Shown one piece after another: positions 10,930 to 22,614 of a stretch of 57,951 bases of DNA (position 1 is its first letter; each line of letters starts with the position of its first letter). The translations under genes were made by a program, and so were the position numbers. This DNA comes from Paramacrobiotus metropolitanus (taxonomy: Eukaryota; Tardigrada; Eutardigrada; Parachela; Macrobiotidae). The notes under the pieces were generated by a model, which was given only the letters and a program-made list of their open reading frames with translations, did no database searches and was not told where the DNA came from. The stretch is taken from contig NW_026570533.1 in NCBI RefSeq assembly GCF_019649055.1, positions 1 through 57,951 on the forward strand, written 5' to 3'.

Positions 10930-12051
10930 CTTTCTGGGCTAGTTCATGACAAACTGATAAAAACAAACAAAATATTCAGAACTGAACCTTATTAAAAAAA
11001 AAAACAGCACCGCACCGTTGCGAATAGAACAACACCATAGCAGCTGTACAATTAAGTACAACCAGGCAGTCGGTAAAGACGCAACAATGCGTTAAATAAT
11101 AATTATTCTATAGATGCGCTGAATAATATTTTAAAGACGACGAATTATCTATAATCCTAGAATATTGGTTACAAGGTTCATTTTATGAGCTTCGTAACTA
11201 ATAATCTATAGAAAATTCGTTGTCTTCTTGAAAAAATGCACCTCTCTTTAACTTGAACAAACAGAGATGACGTAGACAACAAAACGATTGTTTTTTTTAT
11301 ACCAGTAGGCGGTTTTTTGCAATAGAACAGAACACCATGCAATAGGGTAGACAACTATACGTACGCAGTCCGCTGCGACCGCACAATGAACATACGCTGT
11401 ATGTTCATTGTGCGGTCGCAGTGGGCTGCGTCAATTTACGTGACTGCAGTTAAAAAAGGGTACCGAACGCATGTCCGATTGTAGCTCTAGGCACGCTTTA
11501 TGGACAATGTTTTTTAACTGTAATTGCATGTATACAACTGATTATTTATAACCTGCTAGGGCAAGCATAAACACATAAAATATTTATTTAATTCTTTAAT
11601 AAATACATTTTTTTCTTGACGTACTGTAGTCTAATCTTTGTCGTGAATTCAGCTGGGATGAGTGAGGCATGGCAGAAATCGGAGTCAACTTCTATCCAGC
11701 TGGCAAAATTTTTAACTGCGAAATGTCCGCGTTACAAAATCGAGGTCTCGACGTGACCACGTGTAAACAAAACTGTCTGGCGGCGCGCCGGCAACTAGTC
11801 CGTAAACTTTTGTTGAATCCGTGTCAAGCGGTCCAGACATTTCACGCGCGAAGTATCATGCGACAGCGGCAATCACGCTGTCAATCTCGCCTACACGGAC
11901 AGAACGATCGTTCTGACCTTGATACCGCCATTGTAATGGAAATTTCTGCCGCTGTTGATGCCGTTCACAGCAACACGGTCGGAGTGAAGGTTACGAGATG
12001 TTCTGACAATAACTAACCGCTTCATTCGAGCGTTGGCTCCAGAGTACAGAG
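10930..12051. other. Intergenic DNA with inverted repeats
   Basis: Apart from the hairpin at 11363-11430 there is a weaker inverted pair (AGACGACGAATT near 11135 with its complement near 11213-11225). A short open frame at 11669-12016 has no recognisable feature and is not called. Confidence 0.4.
11363..11430. repeat. Near-perfect long hairpin
   Basis: Arms of about 32 bp (11363-11395 and 11399-11430) pair around a three-base spacer GCT. The core GCGACCGCACAATGAAC is perfectly inverted. It could be a miniature inverted-repeat element or a cruciform. No gene is attached. Confidence 0.8.
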
Positions 12052-12466
12052 ATGGCGAGGATTTTTTCAATATGTTTGGCCTTAAGCAGCGTAGCTTGGC
12101 AGTATCAAGAGACGACCGGCCAACAGGTTCTCCCGCTAGGTATCTTTAGCTTTTTCGGACAAGCCCCCAGACAATCCCCTGCTCCTACTCTGCTGACCGC
12201 CGCTCCAAGTTCCAGCGCCCAGGCAGACACGCCAGCATTAATCCGCAAGTTGGTGGATGTCGGCAGTCCCGCTGATGTCGCATTTGAAATGTCCTGCGCA
12301 GGACCCACCTCCAGGGCCGCCCTCAGCTGCCACTGTGCCGGTATTGGGCACCGCTGTGCCGACTCGGCATCGATTTGTAATGCTAACGGGAAATGCGTCT
12401 GTGATCCTTCACTGTCTTATCAGGATGGCTCTAAATGTATACGTTATCCCACAACCACCGCAACAA
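12052..12466 (+). CDS. Secreted Cys-rich protein, 5' exon (EGF-like)
   Basis: The ATG at 12052 begins a hydrophobic segment (MARIFSICLALSSVAW) that fits a signal peptide, followed by a Pro/Ser/Thr-rich stretch. Near 12290-12420 is a Cys-rich module with spacing like an EGF domain: C-x-C, then C, C, C-x-C within about 30 residues, including NANGKCVCD. A GTAAGC donor lies at 12467; the unspliced frame closes at 12504. Later exons are uncertain: candidate Cys-rich ones lie at 13740-13826 and 17044-17395. Probably an extracellular protein; the family is not identified. Confidence 0.45.
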
Positions 12467-12504
12467 GTAAGCTGCTCAAAATTAGTAATAATCTTGGTGC
12501 GTAG

Positions 12505-14490
12505 AACAGTAATACAGTAAGAATTCTGTATGATCTGTTTTCCCATGTGCGCTCATGATCACTAAAATGTAAGGTATTGTAAATCTGCAACCGTCAGGAA
12601 GATGGATTGGTGTTGCATGATCTATTTGTCAAACACCCCGCGGACAAAAAAGTGGATTCTTGGATCCACCTTTTCGCCGGACTGTTGTTTATCATTAATG
12701 TGTCAATAGTGAGGTTCAATTTTGTTGCAATAATATAGGTATTCCTATGTGTAACGTAAAGTGCGCCTTGTAATTTCCATGATTTATATCTTTTTTGAAG
12801 TGATATTCACTGTAATTGCCTTACACTTCGACCATATGCCCGTTGACGGGCATTGGCGTCAGGGCGCAACATGGTGTTCATAATTTTTTCCAAGTGATCG
12901 CGAACAGTTAATTGATATCCCTTTCCATAATTAGCAACAAGGGACCTTAAAGCAGCAGTAACAGGCTAACAGCAGAACTCAAACTGACCGGACTTTCTGA
13001 CCTGTCGCAGATCTTGCTAATTAACTAATTAGTGGATGGATAATTAAACCGGAGATAAATCAACAAGGTACAACTGACAACGTTGTATTCAAAAATTCCC
13101 AACGCAGATTCTATAAGTGGAACAACAGATGACCGCAGTCCGTCAAAAACGTGTGTTGCGTGCCAACACCATTGCCTATGAAGGGTTGTGAATCCATGGG
13201 CGGGTGCACTTTCGACAGATTCTTATTCCTTACGTATTAACCGGAATAATTTACTACTGGTTCGGACGGCAAACATGCACCATGCGGTCTGATTGTTGGA
13301 AGTTGACGAAAAATGGAATTTCTGAACACCACCCTGGGCGGTCGACACCACCCCGGGCGGTCGGTCGGCTTAGACCTGACTTTAATTCTATCGCCTGCGT
13401 AAAATTGTAGCACTGTGAAATAGCAGCACAACACTGCCGCGTTCCACCTTCGATACTGATCAATAATCGGGCAAGCAAAGCTGTGCAGCCGAGTAGCTTT
13501 TAAAAAAAAACATGCAAATTATGAGTTTTGACAAGTATCGGGCGACTGCGAACTGTAATGACCACTTAAGCGATGTTGACCTTTGCGACAGCCTTATGTA
13601 GGTGACATCCGGCCGCTAATGAGTTTTGTTCGAAAAAGTGCGAGTGACCACTAATAATTATCTGGTTCGGCGCCAATCACCTTTGCAGTTAAACCATTTC
13701 CGCCGCTTTCCCCATACCGGCAACTGCGGCCAGATCTAGGAAACGTGCAAACCCGAACAATGCACGCAGTGTAAAGGCAGCTCGGTGTGCCAGAAATGCA
13801 GCATGTGCAGTTTTAAATTGAATTAAGACTGCTTCGTTAAATGCCATAGGAGAGCGTGATGAAGATTTTGGGAAAGAATAGTGTCAGTATAGCCTGTTTC
13901 TTATGGTTTTTATATGTAGTAGTGGTCAAATGCAACAAAACGGGTTTTGGCAGTTTTTAATATTTTGCTGACCAGTGGTTAAATTTGTTGACCCCTTCTA
14001 TACTCCTATTATAATAATAATAAGCATTTATATATATAATAAGTCTATGAATGTTATATGTATAATAAGCGTATTGTAATAATAATTATATTAAGTACAA
14101 GATCCATACTACGCGCGGCGCCCCATAGTTTTGAGATCTCTATAACCATAAAACTTCTGGAAAAACGGACAACGCCATTAGATCCGGGATAGTTCAGAAG
14201 TGGCCGGCATGTGTTTTTTTATGAAAATATCGAGCCGGTATCAAGCCGGCATCAAGACCAGATTGATCCAACCCATCTTAAAGGTCACCTTGAAACTTAG
14301 AAATATTTGCCTAGAGACATTACAAAATACCAATTGACATAATTATCACACTAATTAAACCGAAAAATAAATACCTACTACTTATTCAAACACTCGCGTT
14401 ATTTAAACATTGCTGCCGGTGTTGCCGAGCTCGAAAAACGTTTAGAATCAACCGATATAAAATGTAAAAATATCAAATATAAAATCAGTA
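12505..14490. other. Mostly noncoding host DNA with one possible Cys-rich exon
   Basis: The one item of note is 13740-13826 on the plus strand, which follows a CTAG acceptor-like end and encodes a 28-residue tail with eight Cys ending in TAA. Its phase does not match the donor at 12467, so a link to that gene is not shown. AT-rich simple sequence lies at 14000-14100. Confidence 0.35.
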
Positions 14491-14499
14491 CGAAAAATC

Positions 14500-15720
14500 A
14501 CTGGACGAGTCAGTGACCGAAACACTATCACCGACCACTGAGCGGAATCTCTAGATGAGTGGGTGACCGAGGTACCACCACTGACCAGTAAGAAAAATCA
14601 CTAGACAAGTGAGTGACCGAAACACCATTACTGCCCACTGAGCGGAATTTCTAGGTGAGTGAGTCATCGAGCGGGCTTTGCTCTTGCTCACCTAACGGGC
14701 TCTGTGCACTGGACAGTAGTTGTAGCAGGGTCACATCCTCACCTATCGATTTTTCTCCTTACCTAGCGATATTTCTTACTGGACAGGTTGAGCTCGGTCA
14801 GTCACTCACCTAGTGAATGAGTGCGTCAAAAAATCGCTAGGTGAGTACGTGACCGAGCTACCACCACTGTCCAGTGCCCAGAACCCGTTAGGTGAAAGAG
14901 TACCGAGATACCACTACTGTCCAGTGCACAAACTCCGTGAAGTGATCTAGTGACCGAGCTACCACTACTGTCTAGTGCATAGATCCCGTTAGGTAGATGG
15001 GTGACCGAGCTACCACTACTGTCCAATGCATAGATCTCGTTAGGTAGATGGGTGACCGAGCTGCCGATACTGTCCGGTGCATAGATCCCGTTAGGTAGTT
15101 GGATGACCGAGCTGCCAATACTGTCCAGTGCATAGATCCCGTTAGGTAGATAGGGGACCGAGCTACCAATGCTGTCCAGTGCACAGAGCCCGTTAGGTGA
15201 ACGCGTGACCGAGCTAACACTACTGTCCAGTGCACGAACTCCGTTAAGTGATCTAGTGACCGAGCTACCACTACTGTCCAATGCATAGATCTCGTTAGGT
15301 AAATGGGTGACCGAGCTGCCGATACTGTCCGGTGCATAGATCCCGTTAGGTAGATGGGTGACCGAGCTGCCGATACTGTCCGGTGCATAGATCCCGTTAG
15401 GTAGATGGGTGACCGAGCTACCAAAACTGTCCAGTGCATAGATCCCGTTAGGTAGATGGATGACCGAGCTACCAATGCTGTCAGTGCACAGAGCCCGTTA
15501 GGTGAACGCGTGACCGAGCTACCACTACTGTCCAGTGCACGAACTCCGTTAAGTGATCTAATGAGCGAGCTAGCACTACTGTCCAGCGCATAAACTCCGT
15601 TAAGTGATCTAGTGACCGAGTTACCAGTCCTGCCCTTTGCATAGATCCCGTTAGGTAGGTGGGTGACCGAGCTGCCAAAGCTATCCAGTGCACAGAGCCC
15701 GTTAGGTGAACGTATGACCA
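14500..15720. repeat. 51-bp minisatellite with an internal inverted block
   Basis: Tandem units carrying GTGACCGAGCTACCACTACT and CCCGTTAGGTAGATGG repeat with a 51-bp period from about 14850 to 15720, roughly 17 copies. Degenerate copies extend back to about 14500. Between about 14685 and 14815 the units are in the opposite orientation. Because 51 is divisible by three, the minus strand has long open frames made of 17-residue repeats (for example LDSIGSSVTHLPNGIYA). AT-rich blocks with similar TATAATAAG motifs lie on both sides (14000-14100, 16050-16150). Confidence 0.85.
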
Positions 15721-15829
15721 AACTGCAATATTACTGAGCAAAGTAGAACAGGGCCTGCTAAGTCCTTAATGGGTGACCTATCTAGCACCACTCTCCAGTC
15801 TTAGCGTCCTTTTAGTTTGTAATGTGATA

Positions 15830-16985
15830 CTCTCGTGGGTGATTAGATTCGGATGGTTTTTCGCTAAGAAAATTTAACAAAAATTATCTGTAAAGTCAAA
15901 GTAATTGCGTTCGACTGCACGAAACCAAAACATCCATTTTTTTATAAAATTTTTGTTATCGGGCTCTTCAGATTTATCCGTTCTAAGTTAACAATCCGTA
16001 AACCGGCCAAGGAGTTTAGAACCCAAGAAACGCGGAGGCGAAGCCGATGCTGTTTCTTGTTATATTATATTATTAGAATAATTATATTATAAGCATATTA
16101 TAATAATGTATAATAAGTATATTATATGTATAATAAGCATTTATAAACTGTAGGTCCATGGGCATTGGCGTCGGGCAAACACCCTTGTCACCATCGCTGA
16201 CCTATGGTCAGCACAAGCTCACAAAAAATTCCCTATCTTAATTAAATTTTTTCATCGAGAAATCCCGATTTTCAAAAAGAAATTCTCACTCCTTTGGGTA
16301 CCGCCCGCTGGAGGGTTAATGCTGATTGCTACTCTTTGATGACTAGTCTTGGACTGCATTGACTAGCGAGTAGCGAGCGATTTGGTACGTGCCAGCGCTT
16401 GCACAACGACTTCCTGCACTCTAATAATATTACACGTAGTCATAGTGTACGCGTCTGACTTCCCTGTAACAAATTCTCACATCTAACGCGAGTGACCTTA
16501 CCGTTTACACATACGCATGGCACGCTGGCCCACGCACGCATGCCACTCACGCTCGTGCTCCTCCATTCCAGGTTGGGCGCTTCGTTTACTCTCTACATTG
16601 ACTGATAATAACTGATATCAACCTAAGAATGACTGATAATAAGTACGTATTCTCGAGTTTGCTCTGTTGCCCGCGTGGACACTGTCCAAGTGCATATTAG
16701 CTTTAAATAAAATATTTTGTTTAAGAAATTTGGCACAGATATAAGCGGAGTGTGGTAAGTACAGAATACTGTAATGTATTGAACGAACGGCACAATCTTT
16801 TTTTATGTCCGCTCGGGACAGCAGCAAACAACCAACTAAACTTTTATCACAACAATAACACTGGACATTACTATCCGTTGCTATGGCGCATTATACGTAG
16901 GGCATGATTCCAGATTCACGAAGTACTCGTACAACCTTTGTACGAGTACTTACATTCTTACATACACTACCGATACCATAATATT
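15830..16985. other. Intergenic or intronic DNA, one strong hairpin
   Basis: No gene is supported. A perfect 11-bp stem AGTACTCGTAC/GTACGAGTACT with a seven-base loop lies at 16922-16950. Confidence 0.5.
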
Positions 16986-17043
16986 TTATGGAACTTAATA
17001 GTTTAACTGTTGAATATTGGGCCATTCCGGTGTGTTTCTGCAG

Positions 17044-17395
17044 CTACGACAACCTGCCCGAGCACCACGTCGTGTCCAGTGTGTTCTGCAACGACCCCAG
17101 CATGTCCAACGACACCTGCATGTCCAACGTTGCCCACCACCACCAGTTCCACCACCATGATGACAACGACCACAACGACCACAACGACACAGCTGGACAC
17201 GAGATGCGCAACTTCAGGCATTCTGACTGGCGGCGGCAGTAAGTGCTGGAATAGAACAAAGGTCCCTGATGTAATCTCCATACTCCCTTAGTTAGAACTC
17301 AACAATGAGAAATGGCTACTACTTTTTAGAGTGCGGAGGCTGCGTCCAACTTACGCTCGCCACTACAACCACTTTACAATTACAACTGGATGCAG
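17044..17395 (+). CDS. Two exons of a Cys/Thr-rich (mucin-like) protein
   Basis: Exon 17044-17238 follows TTTCTGCAG and ends at GTAAGT; exon 17330-17395 follows TTTTTAG and ends at GTAGCA. The phases agree (one base carried over, two taken up), and both halves encode the same style of sequence: spaced Cys in TTPACPTTPACPT, a run of Thr, then CGGC and another Thr run followed by QLD. The phase agreement supports real splicing. The 5' partner is not identified; the signal-peptide exon at 12052 is one possibility. A candidate terminal exon at 17729-17848 has a similar Cys style but does not match in phase. Likely secreted. Confidence 0.45.
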
Positions 17396-18249
17396 GTAGC
17401 ACCAGTAATGGTTTTTGTTTGCACGAGATCGTTGGACCACCCGGGAGCGCTTTAACAGTAAAACACCGATGATATTAAACTTACATTATTGTACTGGTTG
17501 CCAGCATTCTTATTAATACACAATCTGCAGAACATAATAACATTATTAGTTTTCTCTTTTTTGTTTCGCTGCAGCTCACCAGAACCAGTAACACTTTGGT
17601 GAGTAACAAGTAGAAATGTTCCCAGGTTTATCCCTGGCTTAATATCCTGTACGTACGTAGGGATTTCTGTCGCATCGAGGATCGCATTCACGAACTCCGA
17701 AGAAATAATTCAACGCCATCGGTTGCAGGTCTGCGGTCAGGTTTACATCATTATAAATGGGAACGCATATTCTTGCTCCGCTGGCTCTCCTTACCCTGCC
17801 GTTCCACCCACCATATCTCTTCCTGCCAGCAGCGCGGTACGGAAATGATACTATTTATTGATCCGTCGCTCCTCAAAACCATGCAGTTAACACGTGCACT
17901 GGGATTGCAGTCCCAGTGCAGTTTTAATTGTGTCTATGCCATACTCATATTATTAATCATAGAACTGTAATACAGGTAATATTTTGTAATATACTTCCTG
18001 TTATGGCCATTACAGAACATAATTATAGCACACTGCCACTTAAAAGACGCTCGTCTGGGCGCGCGTGTCCATCATTGGACATAAATACGTATAGTCGGTA
18101 TAGACATGAACTGCCGGATGACGATCGTCATAAGTTGTTTTTGGATGATATGCCCATCGTCGGAGAATGACGTACCGGTTACGAATATAATTAAAATGGA
18201 CGCGGTAGATAAGCACCTGCTCAGCCGCAAAGTCTCTAGGCGAGCGACG

Positions 18250-18331
18250 CGGTAGCGATAGCTTAGCTCACAAACAGAGCTAGGAACCAGTTATATTTGG
18301 ACTACCGGGTTCAAGCCCGTAGCACTGGTTT
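18250..18331 (+). ncRNA. tRNA-like sequence (possible tRNA-derived repeat)
   Basis: It contains an A-box-like TAGCTTAGCTC and, 45 bases on, a good B box with paired flanks (CGGGTTCAAGCCCG). The acceptor stem is poor, so it is more likely a tRNA-derived repeat or pseudogene than a working tRNA. It lies about 230 bp from the retroelement insertion site. Confidence 0.4.
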
Positions 18332-18556
18332 AAAATGAAGCATAGAATGTGCTTTATTTTATTTGAATGTATTTGTAATCGCACCGATATGATCCGAGAT
18401 AGGATAGGATCTACACGAGACAGGATCTACAAAGCAGTCAAAGTTAATGCACCCGAAGTCCAGACACAACGGGGTCCCTTTCATATATGCAATATGTTGT
18501 ACAAGGCGAGCCTCGCTAAGTAATAACAATTCAAATAAAGAATTTGTCCCAATTAG

Positions 18557-18560
18557 CTTG
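18557..18560. other. Target-site duplication, left copy (CTTG)
   Basis: The same four bases follow the right LTR at 42726-42729. Four to six bases is the usual range for Ty3/Gypsy integrases. Confidence 0.7.
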
Positions 18561-19127
18561 TGTCGTGTATAAGCGTTCACGCCGTTTAAGGCTCCATGAA
18601 CAATCTTTACTCTTCCACGCCTGTAATGCTCAATCGGTAGGCACTCGTACTCTCAAACTGTAACAGAAGAACTATGGTGGAAATAAGACGAACGATTCAG
18701 GAACACGAGTCAGGAATCCCTCAGGAACAAGCTAACCACAACTTCCGGTCGTAAGTCCTGTGGGGATCGGCAAGAGCTAGGACGATTGTGTCACGAGCAA
18801 ACCTGTATACTAAGCGATAATCCGGGAACAACTATGCACTTCAGTAGGAACAAGTATTGCTGTCTCTTTATCCAATTCACATCACAGTTCACAACGCTAG
18901 AAATTGTAATTAGAAGCAGTCTCAGAAGTAAATCTCAGACTACTGATACCGATATTAGAAGTAACAAGAACTTATATAGACTTCGCGTTATGACATCATA
19001 TACATCGCTAGTAAAGAGAACAGCAAATCACAGAAGAGATTGACTAGATTATCTGTTGTGTTGCAGGTGGAAGGCGGACAGTCAGCATCCAGTACGTACT
19101 CCGGCGTGTGATCCTATTCCCACGTCA
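18561..19127 (-). repeat. 3' LTR (567 bp)
   Basis: On the minus strand it begins TGACGTGGGAATAGG and ends in ACGACA. Comparison with the right LTR shows no substitution that I could see, and three small indels totalling four bases: near 18901, near 19014 and near 19121. A TATATAAG box lies at 18971-18979. Confidence 0.95.
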
Positions 19128-19782
19128 CCCCACGAACGATGCTTGGCCGTGCCAAAATAAACAATCCATCCCGCAACATCCCAGTGCGATTGTGCACTTC
19201 CATCCATCCTGATCCCGATCCACCGCACAATCCACGTGTCCATCTGATGCCCAATGTGACTGTACGCCGCGATTCCGAGAGAGTTAGAGTGTGAAATCTT
19301 TGGCGAAAAGGCATCCGGAGGTCCACGGGTTGGCAGGGCGGAGGTCCAAGGATCCAGGAAGGGGAACTATGAATTACTAATACTGTGCCGTTTAAGTTTA
19401 GACGGTGCTTTGTATGTACGGAGACGGCATAAAGCTTTATTAGCTGACATTAAACGCTTAAAGTTGAATATGGCTTGTGGTTGATTGAACTATTATGTAT
19501 TGAACGTACGAGCGAAACGAAACGGAACAATGAATCATCCGACTGGTATTCTTACGAATTCTCGAAACCAGATTGCACCACAATAACAAGGTCAACAACA
19601 ACAAACAAGCCAGACAAAATCATATAAAGATCAGTACAGATTACTGGTACACAGAACCAAATTTAAACCAGTAGAGAAGCAGTAATAAAATCAAAAAGGC
19701 AAAATAGCTTCGGTACAACAAAGTGAGAAACAATATCAGATCAAAGAAGGCAAACAAGGTCAATGGCAAAGGTGAGTCAAGG
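19128..19782 (-). other. 3' untranslated end of the element with weak polypurine tract
   Basis: No gene is supported between cargo E and the LTR. Immediately beside the LTR the minus strand reads GTGGGG, a short G-rich tract in the position of the plus-strand primer. Confidence 0.45.
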
Positions 19783-20586
19783 TTACTTGCCAGCACTGGG
19801 AGCCAATGAAAAGAGACCAGTAATACCAGAGCCAGATGCAGCGGCATCCAAACGGCGAGAAACTTCCGCAGCCATCTGACGTCGGCGATCAGCATCCAAT
19901 TCACGATGCTGTTGCTGGGCCAAATAACCAGGCACAAAATTATGCTCAGCTGATCCAACAGGGCCGGAAGGCGCGGACGGCGCGCGTGGGCGATCAGCCG
20001 GAGAACGGTCGCGGGCATCGCGGACAATCGGCACTTCGGCAAGGGGCAACACGTTTGGTAGCAGACCCGGAAACTCGGCGTTCTGCGGGGCTTGCTGCTG
20101 CGCAGGTGGAATGACAGCCAGAGGAACGACAACGGCATTCAAGGCTGGTGGGCCATGTAGATTGACAGCAGGGTTGACACCATTGGGCTCACCTGCAGCC
20201 ACATTTCCGTTGCCTTGGACCGGATGCGGTGCATTCGCTGCTTGGTTGCCCGGGTCATCAACCTCCATGTTTGCGGCGGCAGCTTCCACTGGAGCAACTG
20301 GGTGATCGACTCCATCAGGTACTTCAATAACTTCCGGTGCGCCCAGAGGTCGGCCATTACGACGCCAATGATCGTTTCCACGACGCAAGTTATTGTCTCC
20401 AAAGTTCCTATGATTTCCTCGGCCGTACGGACGAAAGTTGCCACGGTAAGCACCACGGGCTCCACCCCTTCCTCGGTGATTATAACCGGCATTATACTGC
20501 TGTTGCTGCTGGTTGGAGGACGAATGAAAAATAGCGTCTACCAGCTTATCAAAGGCTCGGTTAGGATCAATAGGCGGCATGCCCAA
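19783..20586 (-). CDS. Cargo protein E: RGG/Gln-rich RNA-binding-like protein (267 aa)
   Basis: ATG at 20586 (MGMPPIDPNRAFDKLV), stop at 19783. A short helical N-terminus is followed by a poly-Gln tract and an RGG-type stretch (HRGRGGARGAYRGNFR) like that at the start of Pol, then a Pro/Ala/Val-rich disordered middle and an Arg-rich C-terminal helix (ADRRRQMAAEVSRR). RGG stretches commonly bind RNA, so it may add nucleocapsid function or act in RNA export. It is the last gene before the 3' LTR. Confidence 0.6.
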   Translation of the reverse strand: MGMPPIDPNRAFDKLVDAIFHSSSNQQQQQYNAGYNHRGRGGARGAYRGNFRPYGRGNHRNFGDNNLRRGNDHWRRNGRPLGAPEVIEVPDGVDHPVAPVEAAAANMEVDDPGNQAANAPHPVQGNGNVAAGEPNGVNPAVNLHGPPALNAVVVPLAVIPPAQQQAPQNAEFPGLLPNVLPLAEVPIVRDARDRSPADRPRAPSAPSGPVGSAEHNFVPGYLAQQQHRELDADRRRQMAAEVSRRLDAAASGSGITGLFSLAPSAGK

Positions 20587-21121
20587 ACTAAAGAAAACTA
20601 GTGACCTTAAACGCTAAAAGTGTATAGAGGAAAAGCGTCGAAATCACAGTCTACACACAGTGAAAATCCAGCATGCCAGAAGGCCGAATCGAAAAATCCA
20701 CAATGCCGATTTCTGCACACTACGCGCAAGTGATTTTATATCTGTCTGCTGGAGCGAAATTTTAAAGTGCGGCAGATTCCATACTAGTAAGAGAAGCAAC
20801 CAATCAGCGCTTCGCGCTATATCCTTTTAATTCAACGTAATCGGAAAATCAGATCTAATCCAGGTACAACGAAAGATTCGGCACTGGCGGCTACCGTGCA
20901 CATACAATACACTAACGACCAGTTCAATGACTCAAAGCGCGTAAACTTAGAAAAATAAAAATTGGATAATACAAAATTCCTACAACTTCACAGCGAGAGC
21001 TACAGAGTAAAAACCAAGAGGACAATTTACTCATCCAAATGCAAATTAATACAAAGAACGAATGAATCAGATCATGGGGAATATATACGACATGAAAAGA
21101 TAAAAACCAGCAAAAATGGAT
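20587..21121. other. Spacer between cargo D and E
   Basis: No gene supported. A plus-strand open frame that enters from 20962 is the shadow of cargo D. Confidence 0.4.
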
Positions 21122-22614
21122 TCACAATTCATCAGAATGCGGCTGTTGTTGAATATAGCCTGCCGGTTCCGCAATCTCAGGTGAGTCCTCGCGGACAACT
21201 ACGGCAACAGGTGGCACAGCTGGAACAGCCGCATGCAGAGACGGCAACGGATCTACATCCATCTTCTCCAAGTCAGATCCATCGTCGCCCTCGCAATCAA
21301 CTACCATGTCCGCGTTCTCATCAGCTTCGACATCAGCACTCTGATCAGGGGATAACACGGCCGAAGGATCCTCACGATCTTCCCCATCGTCCGAAACCGA
21401 CACTTCGCTTGGTGAAGAAGACGAGGACGGCGAGACCTCCTTGTACTTGCGCTTTTCCCCACGAGTACAAAAATTATACGGGCGTGCAGCAGAGGTTGAA
21501 GCCTGCGGTTCAGCATTTTCCACGACACCAACATCGACTATCGCTTGACGAGCCACCGCATCACGCTGCTGACGATTGGCGATTTCTTTAAACAGACCAA
21601 TAAAAACAGGATTGAGATAGAGATATTGGCCTCGCAATTCAAGAGCGATAGCTGTAGGAAGCATCCGAGTAAATGCACATAAGTCAAAACGGTTAATCAG
21701 AGCTCCGTCACGGAATAAAAAGCGCGACAAATATAGACGTGGATAAAAAGGATGAAAGCGGTTTAGTCCAGAAAAATAGGCTTCAGATATAGCCAGCTCA
21801 CCATTCTTGTTTGCGACAGCCATTCTTGGAAATACGCCGGAATGCGCTCGTTTGCGAGCCGTCTGCTTGGTCTTGAAGACCGGCCGCGGTGCATCCGGGT
21901 TATAGGGCGCGTATAAAATTCCGCCTTTACGCAGATGCGCTTCATCTGATATAAACAAGAAGCAACAATTAACACCAGCGAGGCAAAGAATTATCCCCGC
22001 GAAACTGTATCACGGATATGCAACGAGAACACAGACCGAATATCTGTTAATTGAGGTAGGCACACCAAACAGATTTACAACAAGACAAATTGGAATTTTA
22101 AGGGTGTTGTGGAAATACCTCGCTTTGCTCGCACAGACGGAGTTTCAGAAGATGATGGCTCCTCTTCAGTCAAATCAGGAGTGCCCAACTGTCTCTCCGC
22201 CTGCGTCTGCAATTTCTTGGGTGACGGCTGACGGATCTCAACGTCTGGACTGGTAGGGAATGATCCCCGACGGGCACGGCGGCGAACCACAGCAGCATTG
22301 CGTCGCAGGATCGTTCGTCGCCGTTGTGCGTCATATCGGCGCTGTAAAGCATGCAATATCGCATCTGTCCGATTCATTGCAGGGTGCTGGACCACTGCTG
22401 CACTTACACTTCCAGATGGTGCAGGGGATTGTGCAGAGAACACTGGCTGAGCCGAAGTTCGGCGAGAAACTCGAGACCGAGTGACACGCGATGAAGAACG
22501 GGCTTCATCGCTGTCCGGAGAATAACCAAAACTCAGTCCCGCTGTTGCACGACTCGGGCGCGGTGTTCGCGATGCAGTCTTCCGCGCAGTTGCTTTCTTT
22601 GCGGGAGGCGACAT
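21122..22614 (-). CDS. Cargo protein D, two exons (439 aa), paralogue of cargo A
   Basis: Exon 1 is 22614-22119 (begins MSPPAKKATARK) and exon 2 is 21945-21122. The donor GTATTT follows GAG and the acceptor is TATATCAG; 496 + 824 nt keep the frame. The N-terminal third is Arg/Ser-rich and basic. The middle carries YAPYNPD and the helical region shared with cargo A (29566-30414). The C-terminal third is Ser-rich then very acidic (DDGEDRED). The intron lies in the sense direction of the element and has survived, so genomic RNA must avoid splicing here, as retroviral RNA does for env. Function unknown; the charge pattern would suit a chromatin or RNA-protein scaffold. Confidence 0.65.

Noticed and set aside
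14500-15720. CRISPR array
   Set aside because: The repeats are contiguous 51-bp units without unique spacers, in a eukaryotic context.
14826-15741. Three minus-strand open frames as a Ser/Leu-rich repeat protein gene
   Set aside because: They are explained by a 51-bp tandem repeat whose length is divisible by three. There is no start, signal or splice context, so only the repeat is annotated.
16988-17242. His/Asp-rich open frame as a metal-binding protein
   Set aside because: The overlapping frame with Cys and Thr agrees in phase with the next exon across a splice junction; the His-rich frame does not.
17575-17598. 24-nt micro-exon between CTGCAG and GTGAGT
   Set aside because: In the phase required by the preceding exon it contains a stop.
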